The notes under the pieces are model-generated. The model was not told where the DNA came from. It made no database searches and was given only the letters and a program-made list of their open reading frames with translations. This document shows positions 1 through 7,750 of a DNA stretch of 64,000 bases, in pieces. Position 1 is the first letter of the stretch. Each line of letters opens with the position of its first letter. The position numbers and the translations under genes were made by a program. Source of the DNA: Novosphingobium sp. ZN18A2 (GTDB lineage Bacteria; Pseudomonadota; Alphaproteobacteria; Sphingomonadales; Sphingomonadaceae); assembly GCF_036784765.1 (NCBI RefSeq), contig NZ_CP136651.1, forward strand, positions 496,001 through 560,000. Reading direction: 5' to 3'.

Positions 1-563
1 ACGGCGTGCTGTTTTCCGAAAGCGCGCAAAAGGGCGCGCATTTCATCGAACTTGCCTGCCAGCGGCGCATTCCGCTGCTGTTCCTCCAGAACATCAGCGG
101 CTTCATGGTCGGCGGCAAGTATGAAGCCGAAGGCATCGCCAAGCACGGCGCCAAGCTGGTGACGGCGGTGGCAACGGCCAGCGTTCCCAAGATCACCGTG
201 CTGATCGGCGGCAGCTTTGGCGCGGGCAACTATGGCATGTGCGGCCGCGCCTATTCCCCGCGCTTTCTGTTCACCTGGCCCAACAGCCGCATTTCGGTGA
301 TGGGCGGCGAACAGGCGGCAAGCGTGCTGGCAACGGTCCACCGCGATGCCGACACGTGGACCCCGGAAGAGGCCGAAGCCTTCAAGGCGCCGATCCGCGC
401 GAAGTACGAGGACGAGGGCAATCCCCTCCATGCGACGGCGCGCCTGTGGGACGATGGCGTGATCGACCCCGCACAGACGCGCGATGTGCTGGGCCTCGCG
501 CTGGCCGCGACGCTCGAAGCCCCGATAGCGGAGGCGCCCCGCTTCGGGGTGTTCAGGATGTGA
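1..563 (+). CDS. mccB: Methylcrotonoyl-CoA carboxylase, carboxyltransferase (beta) subunit, 3' part
   Basis: Only the last ~186 codons lie in the window; the start is upstream of base 1. The product carries out the carboxyltransferase half-reaction that turns 3-methylcrotonyl-CoA into 3-methylglutaconyl-CoA in leucine/isovalerate breakdown. The visible part has the crotonase-like core typical of acyl-CoA carboxyltransferases: [28 protein letters not shown] and the glycine-rich [16 protein letters not shown] segment, then a typical C-terminus. The family is usually about 535 residues. The biotin-carrying alpha subunit starts 5 bases after this stop, so the two are translationally linked. A propionyl-CoA carboxylase beta subunit is less likely given the NISGFMVG and NYGMCGRAY signatures. 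Confidence 0.93.
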   Translation, partial: GVLFSESAQKGAHFIELACQRRIPLLFLQNISGFMVGGKYEAEGIAKHGAKLVTAVATASVPKITVLIGGSFGAGNYGMCGRAYSPRFLFTWPNSRISVMGGEQAASVLATVHRDADTWTPEEAEAFKAPIRAKYEDEGNPLHATARLWDDGVIDPAQTRDVLGLALAATLEAPIAEAPRFGVFRM

Positions 564-568
564 CGCGC

Positions 569-2458
569 ATGATCGAATCTTTGCTCATTGCCAATCGTGG
601 CGAGATCGCCTGCCGGGTCATCCGCACCGCGCGCAAGCTCGGCATCCGCACCGTTGCGGTCTATTCGGATGCCGATGCCAGTGCGCTGCATGTGCGGCAG
701 GCTGACGAAGCGGTGCACATCGGGCCTTCGCCCGCGCGCGAATCCTATCTGGTCGGTGAAAAGATCATCGCTGCAGCCAGGGCGAGCGGGGCAGAAGCGA
801 TCCATCCAGGCTATGGCTTCCTCTCGGAGAACGCCGATTTCGCGCAGGCGGTGCTGGACGCGGGGCTGGTCTGGGTCGGGCCGAAGCCTGGCAGCATCCG
901 CGCGATGGGGCTGAAGGATGCGGCCAAGAAACTGATGCAGGACGCGGGCGTGCCCACCACGCCCGGCTATCTTGGCGATGACCAGAGCCCCCAGCGCCTG
1001 AAGGCCGAAGCCGACGCCATCGGCTATCCGGTGCTGATAAAGGCGGTGGCTGGCGGCGGCGGCAAGGGGATGCGCAAGGTCGACGCCGCCGAAGACTTTG
1101 CCGACGCGCTGGCCTCGTGCCAGCGAGAGGCCAGCGCCAGTTTTGGCAACGACGTGGTGCTGATCGAGAAGTACATCCTCTCACCCCGCCACATCGAAGT
1201 GCAGGTGTTCGGGGACTCTCACGGCAACGCGGTTCACCTGTTCGAGCGCGATTGCTCGCTCCAGCGCCGCCACCAGAAGGTGATCGAGGAAGCCCCCGCG
1301 CCGGGCATGGACGAAGCCACGCGCGAAGCGGTGTGTTCGGCCGCGGTGCGCGCGGCGCAAGCGGTCGATTACGAAGGCGCGGGCACGATCGAGTTCATCG
1401 CCGACGGCTCCGAAGGGCTGCGCGCCGATCGCGTGTGGTTCATGGAAATGAACACGCGGCTTCAGGTCGAACATCCCGTGACCGAAGAGATCACGGGCGT
1501 CGACCTGGTCGAATGGCAATTGCGCGTGGCCAGCGGCGAACCGCTGCCGAAAAGCCAGGAAGAACTGAGCATCGACGGCTGGGCAATGGAAGCGCGGCTC
1601 TATGCCGAAGACCCGGCGACCGGGTTCCTGCCGAGCACGGGGCGTCTGGACCTGCTTGAATTTCCGGACGATGCCCTGCGAATCGAAACCGGCGTGGAAC
1701 AGGGCGATGCGGTTTCCCCGTTCTACGATCCGATGGTCGCCAAGCTGGTTTCGCGCGGCAAGGACCGTGACGATGCGATGTTGGCCCTGGCGGACGGGTT
1801 GGCCGGCCTGCGCATCTGGCCGGTGAAGACCAACGCCGCTTTCCTTCTTGCTTGCCTGGGCGATGCGGATTTCCGGTCCGGCGCGGTGCATACCGGGCTG
1901 ATCGGCGATCGTGGCGACACGCTGACGCAGGCCCCGCCGGCGGGAGAGAACGAGTGGCAGCTTGCCGCCATGCGTCTGTTCAGCCCGACGTTCGACGCGG
2001 GCGAGGCGCCCCTCGCCGGTCCCTGGGCGAAGGACTTCGGCTTCCGCCTTAACGCACCGGCGGCAATCCGCATGACCATTCAGCAAGGGAGCGAACGGCG
2101 GGTGATGATGCTGGAGCAATGCGTCAACGCAACCGGCTTCGCCGCCCCGGCAGATGGCGGCGTGCTGGTATGGCGCGATGCGCAGCCCTTCCTGTTCACA
2201 CCGCCGCGATTCGATGCGGGGGCCGCCGCGGCCGGTTCCGGCGCGATCCTCTCCCCCATGCCGGGCAAGATCATCGCGGTCGAAGTGACAGAGGGCGATA
2301 CCGTCGCCAAGGGGCAGAAGCTGCTCACGCTGGAAGCGATGAAGATGGAGCACACGCTGACCGCCCCGTTCGACGGCACGGTGGCAGAGCTTTCCGCCAC
2401 TCCCGGCGCGCAAGTGCAGGTAGAGGCGCTGCTCGCGCGGATCGAGCCTGCGGAATAG
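569..2458 (+). CDS. mccA: Methylcrotonoyl-CoA carboxylase, biotin-containing (alpha) subunit
   Basis: Predicted 629 residues. ATP-dependent carboxylation of the attached biotin, followed by transfer to the beta subunit. Domains in order: biotin carboxylase N-domain from residue 1 (SLLIANRGEIACRVIRTA), ATP-grasp with the glycine-rich loop GGGGKGMRKV near residue 165 and EMNTRLQVEHPVTE near 295, biotin carboxylase C-domain, a linker domain, and a C-terminal biotinyl domain with the LEAMKM motif whose lysine is near residue 592. The open frame extends far upstream over mccB, but homology begins at MIESLL, so ATG 569 is chosen. A GTG at 560, overlapping the mccB stop, is the alternative. Length and domain order fit MCC-alpha or the close paralogue PCC-alpha; pairing with the upstream gene favours MCC. 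Confidence 0.93.
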   Translation: MIESLLIANRGEIACRVIRTARKLGIRTVAVYSDADASALHVRQADEAVHIGPSPARESYLVGEKIIAAARASGAEAIHPGYGFLSENADFAQAVLDAGLVWVGPKPGSIRAMGLKDAAKKLMQDAGVPTTPGYLGDDQSPQRLKAEADAIGYPVLIKAVAGGGGKGMRKVDAAEDFADALASCQREASASFGNDVVLIEKYILSPRHIEVQVFGDSHGNAVHLFERDCSLQRRHQKVIEEAPAPGMDEATREAVCSAAVRAAQAVDYEGAGTIEFIADGSEGLRADRVWFMEMNTRLQVEHPVTEEITGVDLVEWQLRVASGEPLPKSQEELSIDGWAMEARLYAEDPATGFLPSTGRLDLLEFPDDALRIETGVEQGDAVSPFYDPMVAKLVSRGKDRDDAMLALADGLAGLRIWPVKTNAAFLLACLGDADFRSGAVHTGLIGDRGDTLTQAPPAGENEWQLAAMRLFSPTFDAGEAPLAGPWAKDFGFRLNAPAAIRMTIQQGSERRVMMLEQCVNATGFAAPADGGVLVWRDAQPFLFTPPRFDAGAAAAGSGAILSPMPGKIIAVEVTEGDTVAKGQKLLTLEAMKMEHTLTAPFDGTVAELSATPGAQVQVEALLARIEPAE

Positions 2459-2475
2459 CGCCAGTCACTCCCCGT

Positions 2476-2504
2476 CCGTCCTGAGCCTGTCGAAGGATGG
2501 ACGG
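2476..2504. repeat. Dispersed palindromic repeat (CCTGAGCCTGTCGAAGGA type)
   Basis: A short element just after mccA. The outer arms CCGTCC (2476-2481) and GGACGG (2499-2504) are exact inverted repeats around a core containing GAGCCTGTCGAAGGA. I recognise this core as a REP-like intergenic repeat found in many copies in sphingomonads and other proteobacteria. It may act as an mRNA 3' end structure for mccA. Copy number in this genome cannot be judged from one window. Confidence 0.55.
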
Positions 2505-2650
2505 TGCACGCTTCTGGTCCGCGTGGACAACCCGCTGGCGTTCGAATTGTCCGCTATCCGAGCTTTGCGCTCCGGAAGCGGCCGTTCCGGACAGGCCGAC
2601 ATCGCGGACTTCCACTTGTCCAAATCAGCTTCGTGCGTCACCCTATTGGG

Positions 2651-2863
2651 GTGAGATGGAAGCCACCCTCCCGAGCGACATTGTTCAGCCTAACGATAAT
2701 GGGGATAGGGATCCTCATCGCACTAGTCGCCTCGGTGCTACCGCGCTTTGGCTTGGAAATGGCAGCTGGGACAGTGTTCATTGCCGGAGTGCTGCTGCTC
2801 TGGGTCAGCTCTCTCGGCAACCTTGTAGGTCGGGCCTGTCAGATATTGAGACGACGCCGGTAA
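2651..2863 (+). CDS. Small two-helix membrane protein, unknown function
   Basis: A 70-codon frame starting at GTG 2651. It is weakly basic at the N-terminus (RWKPPSR), then shows a hydrophobic segment (about residues 10-28, LFSLTIMGIGILIALVAS), a short polar turn, a second hydrophobic segment (about 37-55, GTVFIAGVLLLWVSS) and a basic tail ending in RRRR. This helix-turn-helix layout resembles small sphingomonad membrane proteins of unknown role, but I cannot name a family. The frame extends upstream to 2504 without plausible protein character. An internal ATG at 2699 is an alternative start. No clear ribosome-binding site was seen, so it may not be a gene. Confidence 0.4.
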   Translation: MRWKPPSRATLFSLTIMGIGILIALVASVLPRFGLEMAAGTVFIAGVLLLWVSSLGNLVGRACQILRRRR

Positions 2864-3001
2864 CGTCCGCTCCCCCCGACATTCCACCATTTAGCGCGTC
2901 GCCCGAGCGCCCGGAAAGCCGACATGGCAGCTAAGCGCAATTTCCCCCTGAAAGCTGCCCGTCAGAAACGCCCCCTTTGCGGACGTTTCTCCTCCCGCAC
3001 C

Positions 3002-3029
3002 CGTCATCCCAGCGAAAGCTGGGATCGCT
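3002..3029 (+). repeat. Hairpin repeat, left copy (CGTCATCCCAGC-GAAA type)
   Basis: 28-base element whose centre forms an 8-bp stem (ATCCCAGC/GCTGGGAT) closed by a GAAA tetraloop. A copy in the opposite orientation at 3347-3374 differs at one of 28 positions. This is the familiar sphingomonad intergenic repeat. It lies about 30 bases upstream of the recognisable start of the GIY-YIG remnant. Confidence 0.75.
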
Positions 3030-3061
3030 GTCGGCTCCGCGCCGCCTAGCCAGCTGCTGTG

Positions 3062-3347
3062 GGCGGCTGGCTCTATCATGGCAAACAAGCGCGATGGCGT
3101 TCTGAATATCGGGGTTACTTCCAATTTGTCCGCTCGTGTCATGCAACATCGCACGGGTAACGGCTCCGCGTTCTGCCGCCACTAAGGCCTTGACCGATTG
3201 GTCTATGCCGAACCGCATCCCGAAATTCAGGGTGTCATTGCCAGAGAGAAAGCAATGAAAGCGTGGAAGCGGGCATGGAAAATCGAATTGATCGAAAATG
3301 CCAATCCAGAGTGGAGCGACCTTTTCGAACATCTCGCCTTGCCGTGA
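3062..3347 (+). pseudogene. GIY-YIG nuclease family pseudogene
   Basis: Read from ATG 3078, the frame gives MANKRDGVLNIGVTSNLSAR, the GIY-YIG core in the small bacterial single-domain subfamily (usually about 90-100 residues). After NGSAFCRH it hits TAA at 3183-3185 where the family normally has a Tyr (RYGL), so a single TAT-to-TAA change is likely. The same frame continues as GLDRLVYAEP, then AREKAMKAWKRAWK and the NPEWSDLF ending, to TGA at 3345-3347. Upstream, GGWLY is read in a different frame from MANKRDG, consistent with loss of two bases near 3076. With both a frameshift and a nonsense codon, and LN instead of the usual LYIG tyrosine, it is probably dead. Inverted hairpin repeats frame it. 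Confidence 0.75.
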
Positions 3348-3374
3348 GCGATCCCAGCTTCCGCTGGGATGACG
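3347..3374 (-). repeat. Hairpin repeat, right copy (inverted)
   Basis: Reverse complement of the element at 3002-3029 with one mismatch in 28 bases (loop GGAA instead of GAAA when read in the same sense). It begins on the last base of the GIY-YIG pseudogene stop codon, so the gene end and the repeat are contiguous. Confidence 0.75.
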
Positions 3375-3449
3375 GGCGAAGGGAGCGAAGCGGCTACCCC
3401 CCCCGACTTTGCCGCCATTCGGCGCACCCGCCACGCTTGCCGCTAGCGG

Positions 3450-4748
3450 TCAATCGTTCAGATTGGCATTTGACCACGCCGCCTGGTCCTCCGCGCCGGT
3501 GATCGCGCGCAGGGTATAGGCGGCGGTCAGCACCTGGCCCTGCGCTTCGATCCGCGCGGTGCGTGCGGCGATGGCTTCGCGTTCGGCGTCGAGCAGGGCC
3601 AGTTGCGGCTTTGCGCCGGTCTGCACTTCCAGCCGCGTTCCGCGCAGCGCCTCTTCGGTTGCGCGCACGCGGGCCTGTGCGGCTTTCAGCATCGCGCGCG
3701 CCGTCTCCAGCCCCGAAAAGCCCTGCACTGCCTGCTGTTCCACCGCATAGCGCGCGGCGTCGGCATTGGCCTGCGCTTCGTCCAGTTGCGCTTCGGCGGT
3801 CGTCACCCTGGCGGAGGTGCGCCCGCCGTCGAACAGCGTCCAGCGCGCACGCAGGCCCACGCTGGCTTCGTCTGCCTTGTAACCGGGGAAGAACTTGTCG
3901 CGCACCGTCGATGCCTCGGCATAGGCGCCGACGGTCGGGAAGCGTTCGGCCCGCGCGCCGGAAACCCCGGCCTTCGCGGCCTTCACCATCGCTTCGGCCT
4001 GCTGGAGCTGCGGGTTGGCGCGCAACGCCTGTTCGCTGGCCTGGTCCGCGCTGATCGGCACCACGGGGAGGCCGGGGAATTCGTCCACCGGCGTGATGTC
4101 CTTGCCGGTCAGCGCGCGCAGCCGCGTGACCGCGCCCGCCTTCGCGCCGCGCGCCATGGCAAGGCCCGCCTGCGCTTCGGCGGCGCGGGCTTCGGCCTGC
4201 GCCACTTCCACGCTGGTGCCGCCCCCTACCTTGAAGCGCAGTTTCGCATGGCGCACCTGCTCGTCCAGCGTCTGGGCCAGCTTGCCATAGCTGGCGAGCT
4301 GTTCGTCCGCCTTCAGCGCGTCCGAATAGGCGGAAACCACGTCTATCCGCAGCTTCAGAAGCGCCGCGCGCACGCCCAGCCTTGCCGCTTCGCGACCGGC
4401 CTTTGCCTGGTTCAGACCCGACCCGATCCGCCCGAAGGTAAGCAGCGGCAGTTCCACGGTGGCCGATGCCGCGCGCGGCGTAACGTCATCGGCGGTAAGG
4501 CCGAAGTATCCCTTGGGATCGAGCCGTCCGACGCCGACCTCGCCCTGCGCGGTCAGGCTGGGCATGTGTTCGGCGCGCGCACCGTTCACCCGGCCCTGCG
4601 CCGCGCGTTCGCGCGCGCGGGCGGCGGCAAGCTCTGGCGAATGGCCGATCGCCGCGGCCATCGTTTCGTCCAGAGACTGCGCGGCGGCGGGCGTTGCCAG
4701 CGTGGCGAGCGCGACCGTGGCCAACGTCGCGGCAGGAAACAGGCGCAT
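3450..4748 (-). CDS. TolC-family outer membrane efflux protein
   Basis: 432 residues with an N-terminal signal peptide (MRLFPAATLATVALATLATPAAAQ, cleavage after AxA near residue 23). The rest is a long alpha-helical, Ala/Gln/Glu-rich protein with two similar halves, as in the outer membrane factor family that forms trimeric exit ducts for RND and type I systems (LDETMAAAIGHSPELAAARA near the N-terminus; a second EQALRANPQLQQAEAMVKAA repeat). It is the last gene of a leftward set downstream of the SQR-like and DUF2892 genes (gap 11 bases). The nearest adaptor and pump genes are on the other side of the divergent promoter, so it probably serves that RND pump. Confidence 0.88.
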   Translation of the reverse strand: MRLFPAATLATVALATLATPAAAQSLDETMAAAIGHSPELAAARARERAAQGRVNGARAEHMPSLTAQGEVGVGRLDPKGYFGLTADDVTPRAASATVELPLLTFGRIGSGLNQAKAGREAARLGVRAALLKLRIDVVSAYSDALKADEQLASYGKLAQTLDEQVRHAKLRFKVGGGTSVEVAQAEARAAEAQAGLAMARGAKAGAVTRLRALTGKDITPVDEFPGLPVVPISADQASEQALRANPQLQQAEAMVKAAKAGVSGARAERFPTVGAYAEASTVRDKFFPGYKADEASVGLRARWTLFDGGRTSARVTTAEAQLDEAQANADAARYAVEQQAVQGFSGLETARAMLKAAQARVRATEEALRGTRLEVQTGAKPQLALLDAEREAIAARTARIEAQGQVLTAAYTLRAITGAEDQAAWSNANLND

Positions 4749-4759
4749 CGGCTTGCCCT

Positions 4760-4963
4760 TCAGCGGAAGGCGCAGCCCGACCGCACGCCGAACGCGCGGA
4801 AGACCATCGCCGCCGGGCAGATGCCGGTGAAACTGGCCTGCAGCATGTTGAGCCCCGCGAAGATCGTCAACGCGATGAACCAGGGGCTTACGGTTACGGA
4901 AAGGATCGCGCTGGCGAGCACGACGATACCGGCAAAGGCCATCACGGCACGGTCGAGGTTCAT
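4760..4963 (-). CDS. DUF2892 (YgaP-like) inner membrane protein
   Basis: 67 residues with two hydrophobic helices (about 7-25, AFAGIVVLASAILSVTV; and 28-50, WFIALTIFAGLNMLQASFTGICP), then the pattern GICPAAMVFRAFGVRSGC. This matches DUF2892, a domain found alone or fused to rhodaneses such as E. coli YgaP, often beside sulfur-transfer genes. The conserved Cys in TGICP is present. It lies 15 bases after the SQR-like gene and 11 before tolC, consistent with one operon. Known family members are small integral membrane proteins, sometimes proposed to help thiocyanate or sulfur compound movement; the actual role here is unknown. Confidence 0.88.
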   Translation of the reverse strand: MNLDRAVMAFAGIVVLASAILSVTVSPWFIALTIFAGLNMLQASFTGICPAAMVFRAFGVRSGCAFR

Positions 4964-4978
4964 CTTGCCTGTGTCCCC

Positions 4979-6259
4979 TTACTTGAAGTTGAGCTTCTTG
5001 ATGCCGAGCACGTGCAGGCCCAGCTTTTCATAGAACGGTTCGCTTTCGCCCTTGCGCACCTTGCGCAGGAAATACTTTTCGAAACCGATCTTGGCCAGAT
5101 GGACCCACTTGCCCTCGCTTGCCCAGTTGGTGTTGCGCGGCGGGATCTGCGGCTTGGCCACGAAGGCGACGCCGCCATCGCCGAAGTCGGCCAGGCAGAT
5201 CGCGTTCCACGTCGCTTCGTGGGTCGGTTCCTGCCCGTTCACGATCTCTTTCAGGTTCTGCGCGATTGCCGTCACCATCGATTCGATCATGAATCCGGTC
5301 TTGGGCACGCCCACCGGCAGCGGCGTGGGGCCGACAGGCGGAATGGCGATGCACACGCCCAGGCCGAACACGTTCGGGTATTTCGGATTGCGCTGGTGCT
5401 TGTCGGTGATGACGAAGCCGCGCGGGTTCACCAGCCCTTCCACGCCCATCACCGCGTCCACGCCGCGGAAGGCGGGCAGCATCATCGCCCAGCCGAAGGG
5501 CAGGTCGTGCGTCTTTTTGGTGCTGCCGTCGTCGTTCACTTCCTCGACATGGCACATGCCTTCCTCGACGCTGGTCACCTTGGCGTTGGTGATCCACTTG
5601 ATGTGGCGGTCGCGCATCTCGCTTTCGAGCAGGCCTTTGGTATCGCCCACGCCGTCCAGCCCCAGGTGCCCGATATAGGGTTCGGGGGTGATGAAGGTCA
5701 TCGGCACCTTGTCGCGGATTTTCCGGCGCTTCAGCTCGGTGTCGAGGATCATCGCCATTTCATAGGCGGGGCCATAGCACGATGCGCCCTGAACCGCGCC
5801 GACCACGATGGGGCGCGGGTTCACGCACAGGTCCTCGAACACTTCGTGCGCCTTCTTGGCGTGATTCGTCTGGCAGACCGACTCGGTAAAGGCTTCGGGG
5901 CCGAAGCCCTCGATCTCGTCGAAGGCAAGGTCCGGCCCGGTCGCAATTACAAGATAATCGTAATTGAGAAGTTTACCGTCGTTCAGTTCCACCGCGTTCT
6001 TTTCAGGATGGACCTTTTTCGCACCTGCCGCGGTGAAATTGATCCCGTGCTTGCGCATAACCGGCGGCAAATGCACGCGAATCGCGTCCGGCTCGCGCCA
6101 GCCCACGGCGACCCACGGGTTCGACGGAACGAACCAGTAGTCCTCGGTGTTGTTCACCACGGTAACGCTGCCCTTTCCCTTCAGGGCCTCGTTGATTTCG
6201 TAAGCGGCGATGGTGCCTCCAAGGCCCGCCCCCAGAACGATGACATTTGCTTCGGCCAT
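4979..6259 (-). CDS. Sulfide:quinone oxidoreductase-like FAD flavoprotein
   Basis: 426 residues. N-terminal FAD-binding Rossmann motif VIVLGAGLGGTIAAYEI, then YDYLVIATGPDLAF near 101-113. Three cysteines sit where SQR enzymes have theirs: C129 (ESVCQ), C161 (GASCYGPAYE) and C303 (GLGVCIAIPPVGPTPLP). The ends of the known SQRs carry the catalytic disulfide/polysulfide pair, so membrane-associated oxidation of sulfide to sulfane sulfur with electrons passed to quinone is the likely reaction. The open frame continues upstream to 7561 but that part is antisense shadow; ATG 6259 follows a GGAGA site 9 bases away. A start five codons earlier (MGDPV) is possible. First gene of the leftward operon, divergent from the rhodanese gene. 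Confidence 0.87.
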   Translation of the reverse strand: MAEANVIVLGAGLGGTIAAYEINEALKGKGSVTVVNNTEDYWFVPSNPWVAVGWREPDAIRVHLPPVMRKHGINFTAAGAKKVHPEKNAVELNDGKLLNYDYLVIATGPDLAFDEIEGFGPEAFTESVCQTNHAKKAHEVFEDLCVNPRPIVVGAVQGASCYGPAYEMAMILDTELKRRKIRDKVPMTFITPEPYIGHLGLDGVGDTKGLLESEMRDRHIKWITNAKVTSVEEGMCHVEEVNDDGSTKKTHDLPFGWAMMLPAFRGVDAVMGVEGLVNPRGFVITDKHQRNPKYPNVFGLGVCIAIPPVGPTPLPVGVPKTGFMIESMVTAIAQNLKEIVNGQEPTHEATWNAICLADFGDGGVAFVAKPQIPPRNTNWASEGKWVHLAKIGFEKYFLRKVRKGESEPFYEKLGLHVLGIKKLNFK

Positions 6260-6286
6260 GACCGGATCTCCCATGCAACTTGCGGA

Positions 6287-6316
6287 TTGACTAATATAAG
6301 GAACACACGATATACG
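6287..6316 (+). promoter_or_regulatory. Promoter with AT-rich palindrome, probable BigR-type operator
   Basis: In the SQR/rhodanese divergent gap, the plus strand has TTGACT (6287-6292) and TATACG (6311-6316), spacing 18. CTAATATAAG (6291-6300), a near-palindrome, overlaps the -35 edge. The same block read on the minus strand provides TTGCGT followed by TATATT/TATTAG for the leftward operon. A nearly identical block, CTTATATAAG, precedes the persulfide dioxygenase gene, so a shared regulator is likely. Confidence 0.5.
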
Positions 6317-6355
6317 CAAGCGAGATTTTGATGCGATTTCCATAGGGAGCACGCG

Positions 6356-6691
6356 ATGTTCGGATTCGGCAGAAACAAGGCGATCAAGGAGCTTGGCCCG
6401 CAGGAACTGGCGGAAATGCTCAATCGTAACGAAGCGATGGTGATCGACGTGCGCGAACCGGGCGAGTTCGCGGCGGGCCGCATCAAGGGGGCCGTCAACA
6501 TGCCGCTGTCCCGATTCGGCGCCGACGCGCTGCCCGATTCGAACGGCCGGACCATCGTGCTGACTTGCGCGGCGGGGCGCCGCTCGGCCATGGCTCTGGG
6601 GCAGTGCGCGAAGGCCGGTGTCGGCGTGGATACGCACCTTGCCGGCGGCATGGGCGCGTGGGCGCGCGCCGGATTGCCGGTCGAACGCTGA
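6356..6691 (+). CDS. Rhodanese-like sulfurtransferase
   Basis: 111 residues, a single rhodanese domain: LGPQELAEMLNRNEAMVIDVREPGEFAAGRIKGAVNMPL contains the usual VIDVREPGEF and GRIKGAVNMP blocks, and the active-site loop is LTCAAGRRS with the persulfide-forming Cys near residue 75. Cytoplasmic; it would accept sulfane sulfur made by the SQR-like enzyme and pass it to a thiol acceptor or to the dioxygenase. First gene of the rightward transcript; a GGGAG ribosome site precedes ATG 6356. The RND adaptor follows 33 bases later. Confidence 0.93.
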   Translation: MFGFGRNKAIKELGPQELAEMLNRNEAMVIDVREPGEFAAGRIKGAVNMPLSRFGADALPDSNGRTIVLTCAAGRRSAMALGQCAKAGVGVDTHLAGGMGAWARAGLPVER

Positions 6692-6724
6692 AGAAGGGGC
6701 CTGCAGATGAAGGGGGGCCGGAAG

Positions 6725-7750
6725 ATGAAGGCGACACGTCTTGCCGCGCTGGCGCTGGGTATCGCGATGGTCCCGGCGCTGGCCGCGTGCGGAAGCGATA
6801 ATGAAGCGGCCGCGCCCGCGAAGAAATCGTCCGCGCCGGGCTTTACCGTGAAAGAGGTGCAGGCGCCGCGCTGGCAGGCGGTGAGCGCAGAGGTTTCCAC
6901 GGTGGACCAGGCGCAGGCGATGGCGCGCATCCCCGGCATCCTGACCAGCCTTTCGGTGCACGATGGCGACATGGTGAAGAAGGGGCAGGTGATCGGCCGC
7001 ATCGTCGATTCGCAGCTCGGTTATCAGGCCGGCGCCTATGGCGCGCAGGCCGCCGCCGCGCAGGCGCAGGCCGCGCAGGCGCAGGCAGAGCTTGCCCGCA
7101 CGAAATTCCTTACCGAAAACGGCGTCTATTCGAAGGCGCGGCTGGAACAGGCGCAGGCCGCCGCCTCGGCCGCGCAGGCGCAGGTTCGCGCCGCGCAGGC
7201 GCAGCGTTCCGCCGTCAACGCGGTGGCGGGGCAGGGCGCGGTTGTCGCGCCCGCATCGGGCCGCGTGCTCCACGCCGATGTCCCCGCCGGTTCGCCGGTG
7301 GCGCCGGGCATGGTGATCGCCACGGTCACGTCCGGCCCGGTCCTGTTGAAGCTGGACCTTCCCGAATCGCTGACCGACACGGTCCACGCCGGATCGCGCG
7401 TGCAGGTGACGATGCCCGACGGGCAGCAGAAGACCGGAACCGTGCGCAAGGTCTATCCCGCCGTCGCGGGCGGGCAGGTGCGCGCCGATGTGGACGTGCC
7501 CGGCCTTGACGGACGCTTTATCGGCCGCCGCGTGGAAGCGCGGGTGGAAGCCGGCACGCACAGCGCGGTGATCGTTCCGAAGACATACGTCACCACCCGC
7601 TATGGCATCGATTACGTGTCGCTGCGCGGCAAGGACGGCGCGCTGTCCACCGTGCCCGTGCAGACCGCCCCGGCGGGATCGGAAAACGCGGTCGAGATCC
7701 TGTCCGGCGTTGCCGCCGGAGACGTGCTGGTGGCGGAGGGCGCGCAGTGA
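6725..7750 (+). CDS. RND efflux periplasmic adaptor lipoprotein (HlyD/MFP family)
   Basis: 341 residues from ATG 6725 (MKATRLAALALGIAMVPALAAC); the lipobox LAAC makes Cys22 the lipidated residue. An ATG at 6707 would add six residues. The mature protein shows the adaptor order: a lipoyl-like half (GILTSLSVHDGDMVKKGQVIGRI), an Ala/Gln-rich alpha-helical hairpin (about 100-160, many AQAQA repeats), the second lipoyl half (GAVVAPASGRVLHADVPAGSPV) and a beta-barrel domain. It bridges the inner-membrane pump encoded next and an outer membrane TolC. Its stop overlaps the pump start by four bases. Confidence 0.9.
   Translation: MKATRLAALALGIAMVPALAACGSDNEAAAPAKKSSAPGFTVKEVQAPRWQAVSAEVSTVDQAQAMARIPGILTSLSVHDGDMVKKGQVIGRIVDSQLGYQAGAYGAQAAAAQAQAAQAQAELARTKFLTENGVYSKARLEQAQAAASAAQAQVRAAQAQRSAVNAVAGQGAVVAPASGRVLHADVPAGSPVAPGMVIATVTSGPVLLKLDLPESLTDTVHAGSRVQVTMPDGQQKTGTVRKVYPAVAGGQVRADVDVPGLDGRFIGRRVEARVEAGTHSAVIVPKTYVTTRYGIDYVSLRGKDGALSTVPVQTAPAGSENAVEILSGVAAGDVLVAEGAQ

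Larger units (their letters stand above)
2864..3449. other. Gene-poor interval with a decayed gene and repeats
   Basis: No intact gene is supported here. It contains a 7-base inverted repeat AGAAACG/CGTTTCT (2964-2970, 2984-2990), the inverted pair of hairpin repeats at 3002-3029 and 3347-3374, and between them the remains of a GIY-YIG nuclease gene. Frames read through the repeats give the tell-tale peptides PSFRWDDG and AIPAFAGMT, which are translation artefacts of this repeat class. Confidence 0.6.

Noticed and set aside
239-568. Upstream extension of the MCC alpha frame
   Set aside because: It overlaps mccB in another frame; biotin carboxylase homology starts at MIESLL.
2891-3434. Several ORFs with PSFRWDDG or AIPAFAGMT peptides
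   Set aside because: These are translations of the palindromic repeats, not proteins.
6260-7561. An 860-residue reading of the SQR-like gene extending upstream over the adaptor gene
   Set aside because: The extra N-terminal region is antisense to the adaptor coding region and lacks protein character; FAD motif begins at residue 1 of the ATG 6259 start.
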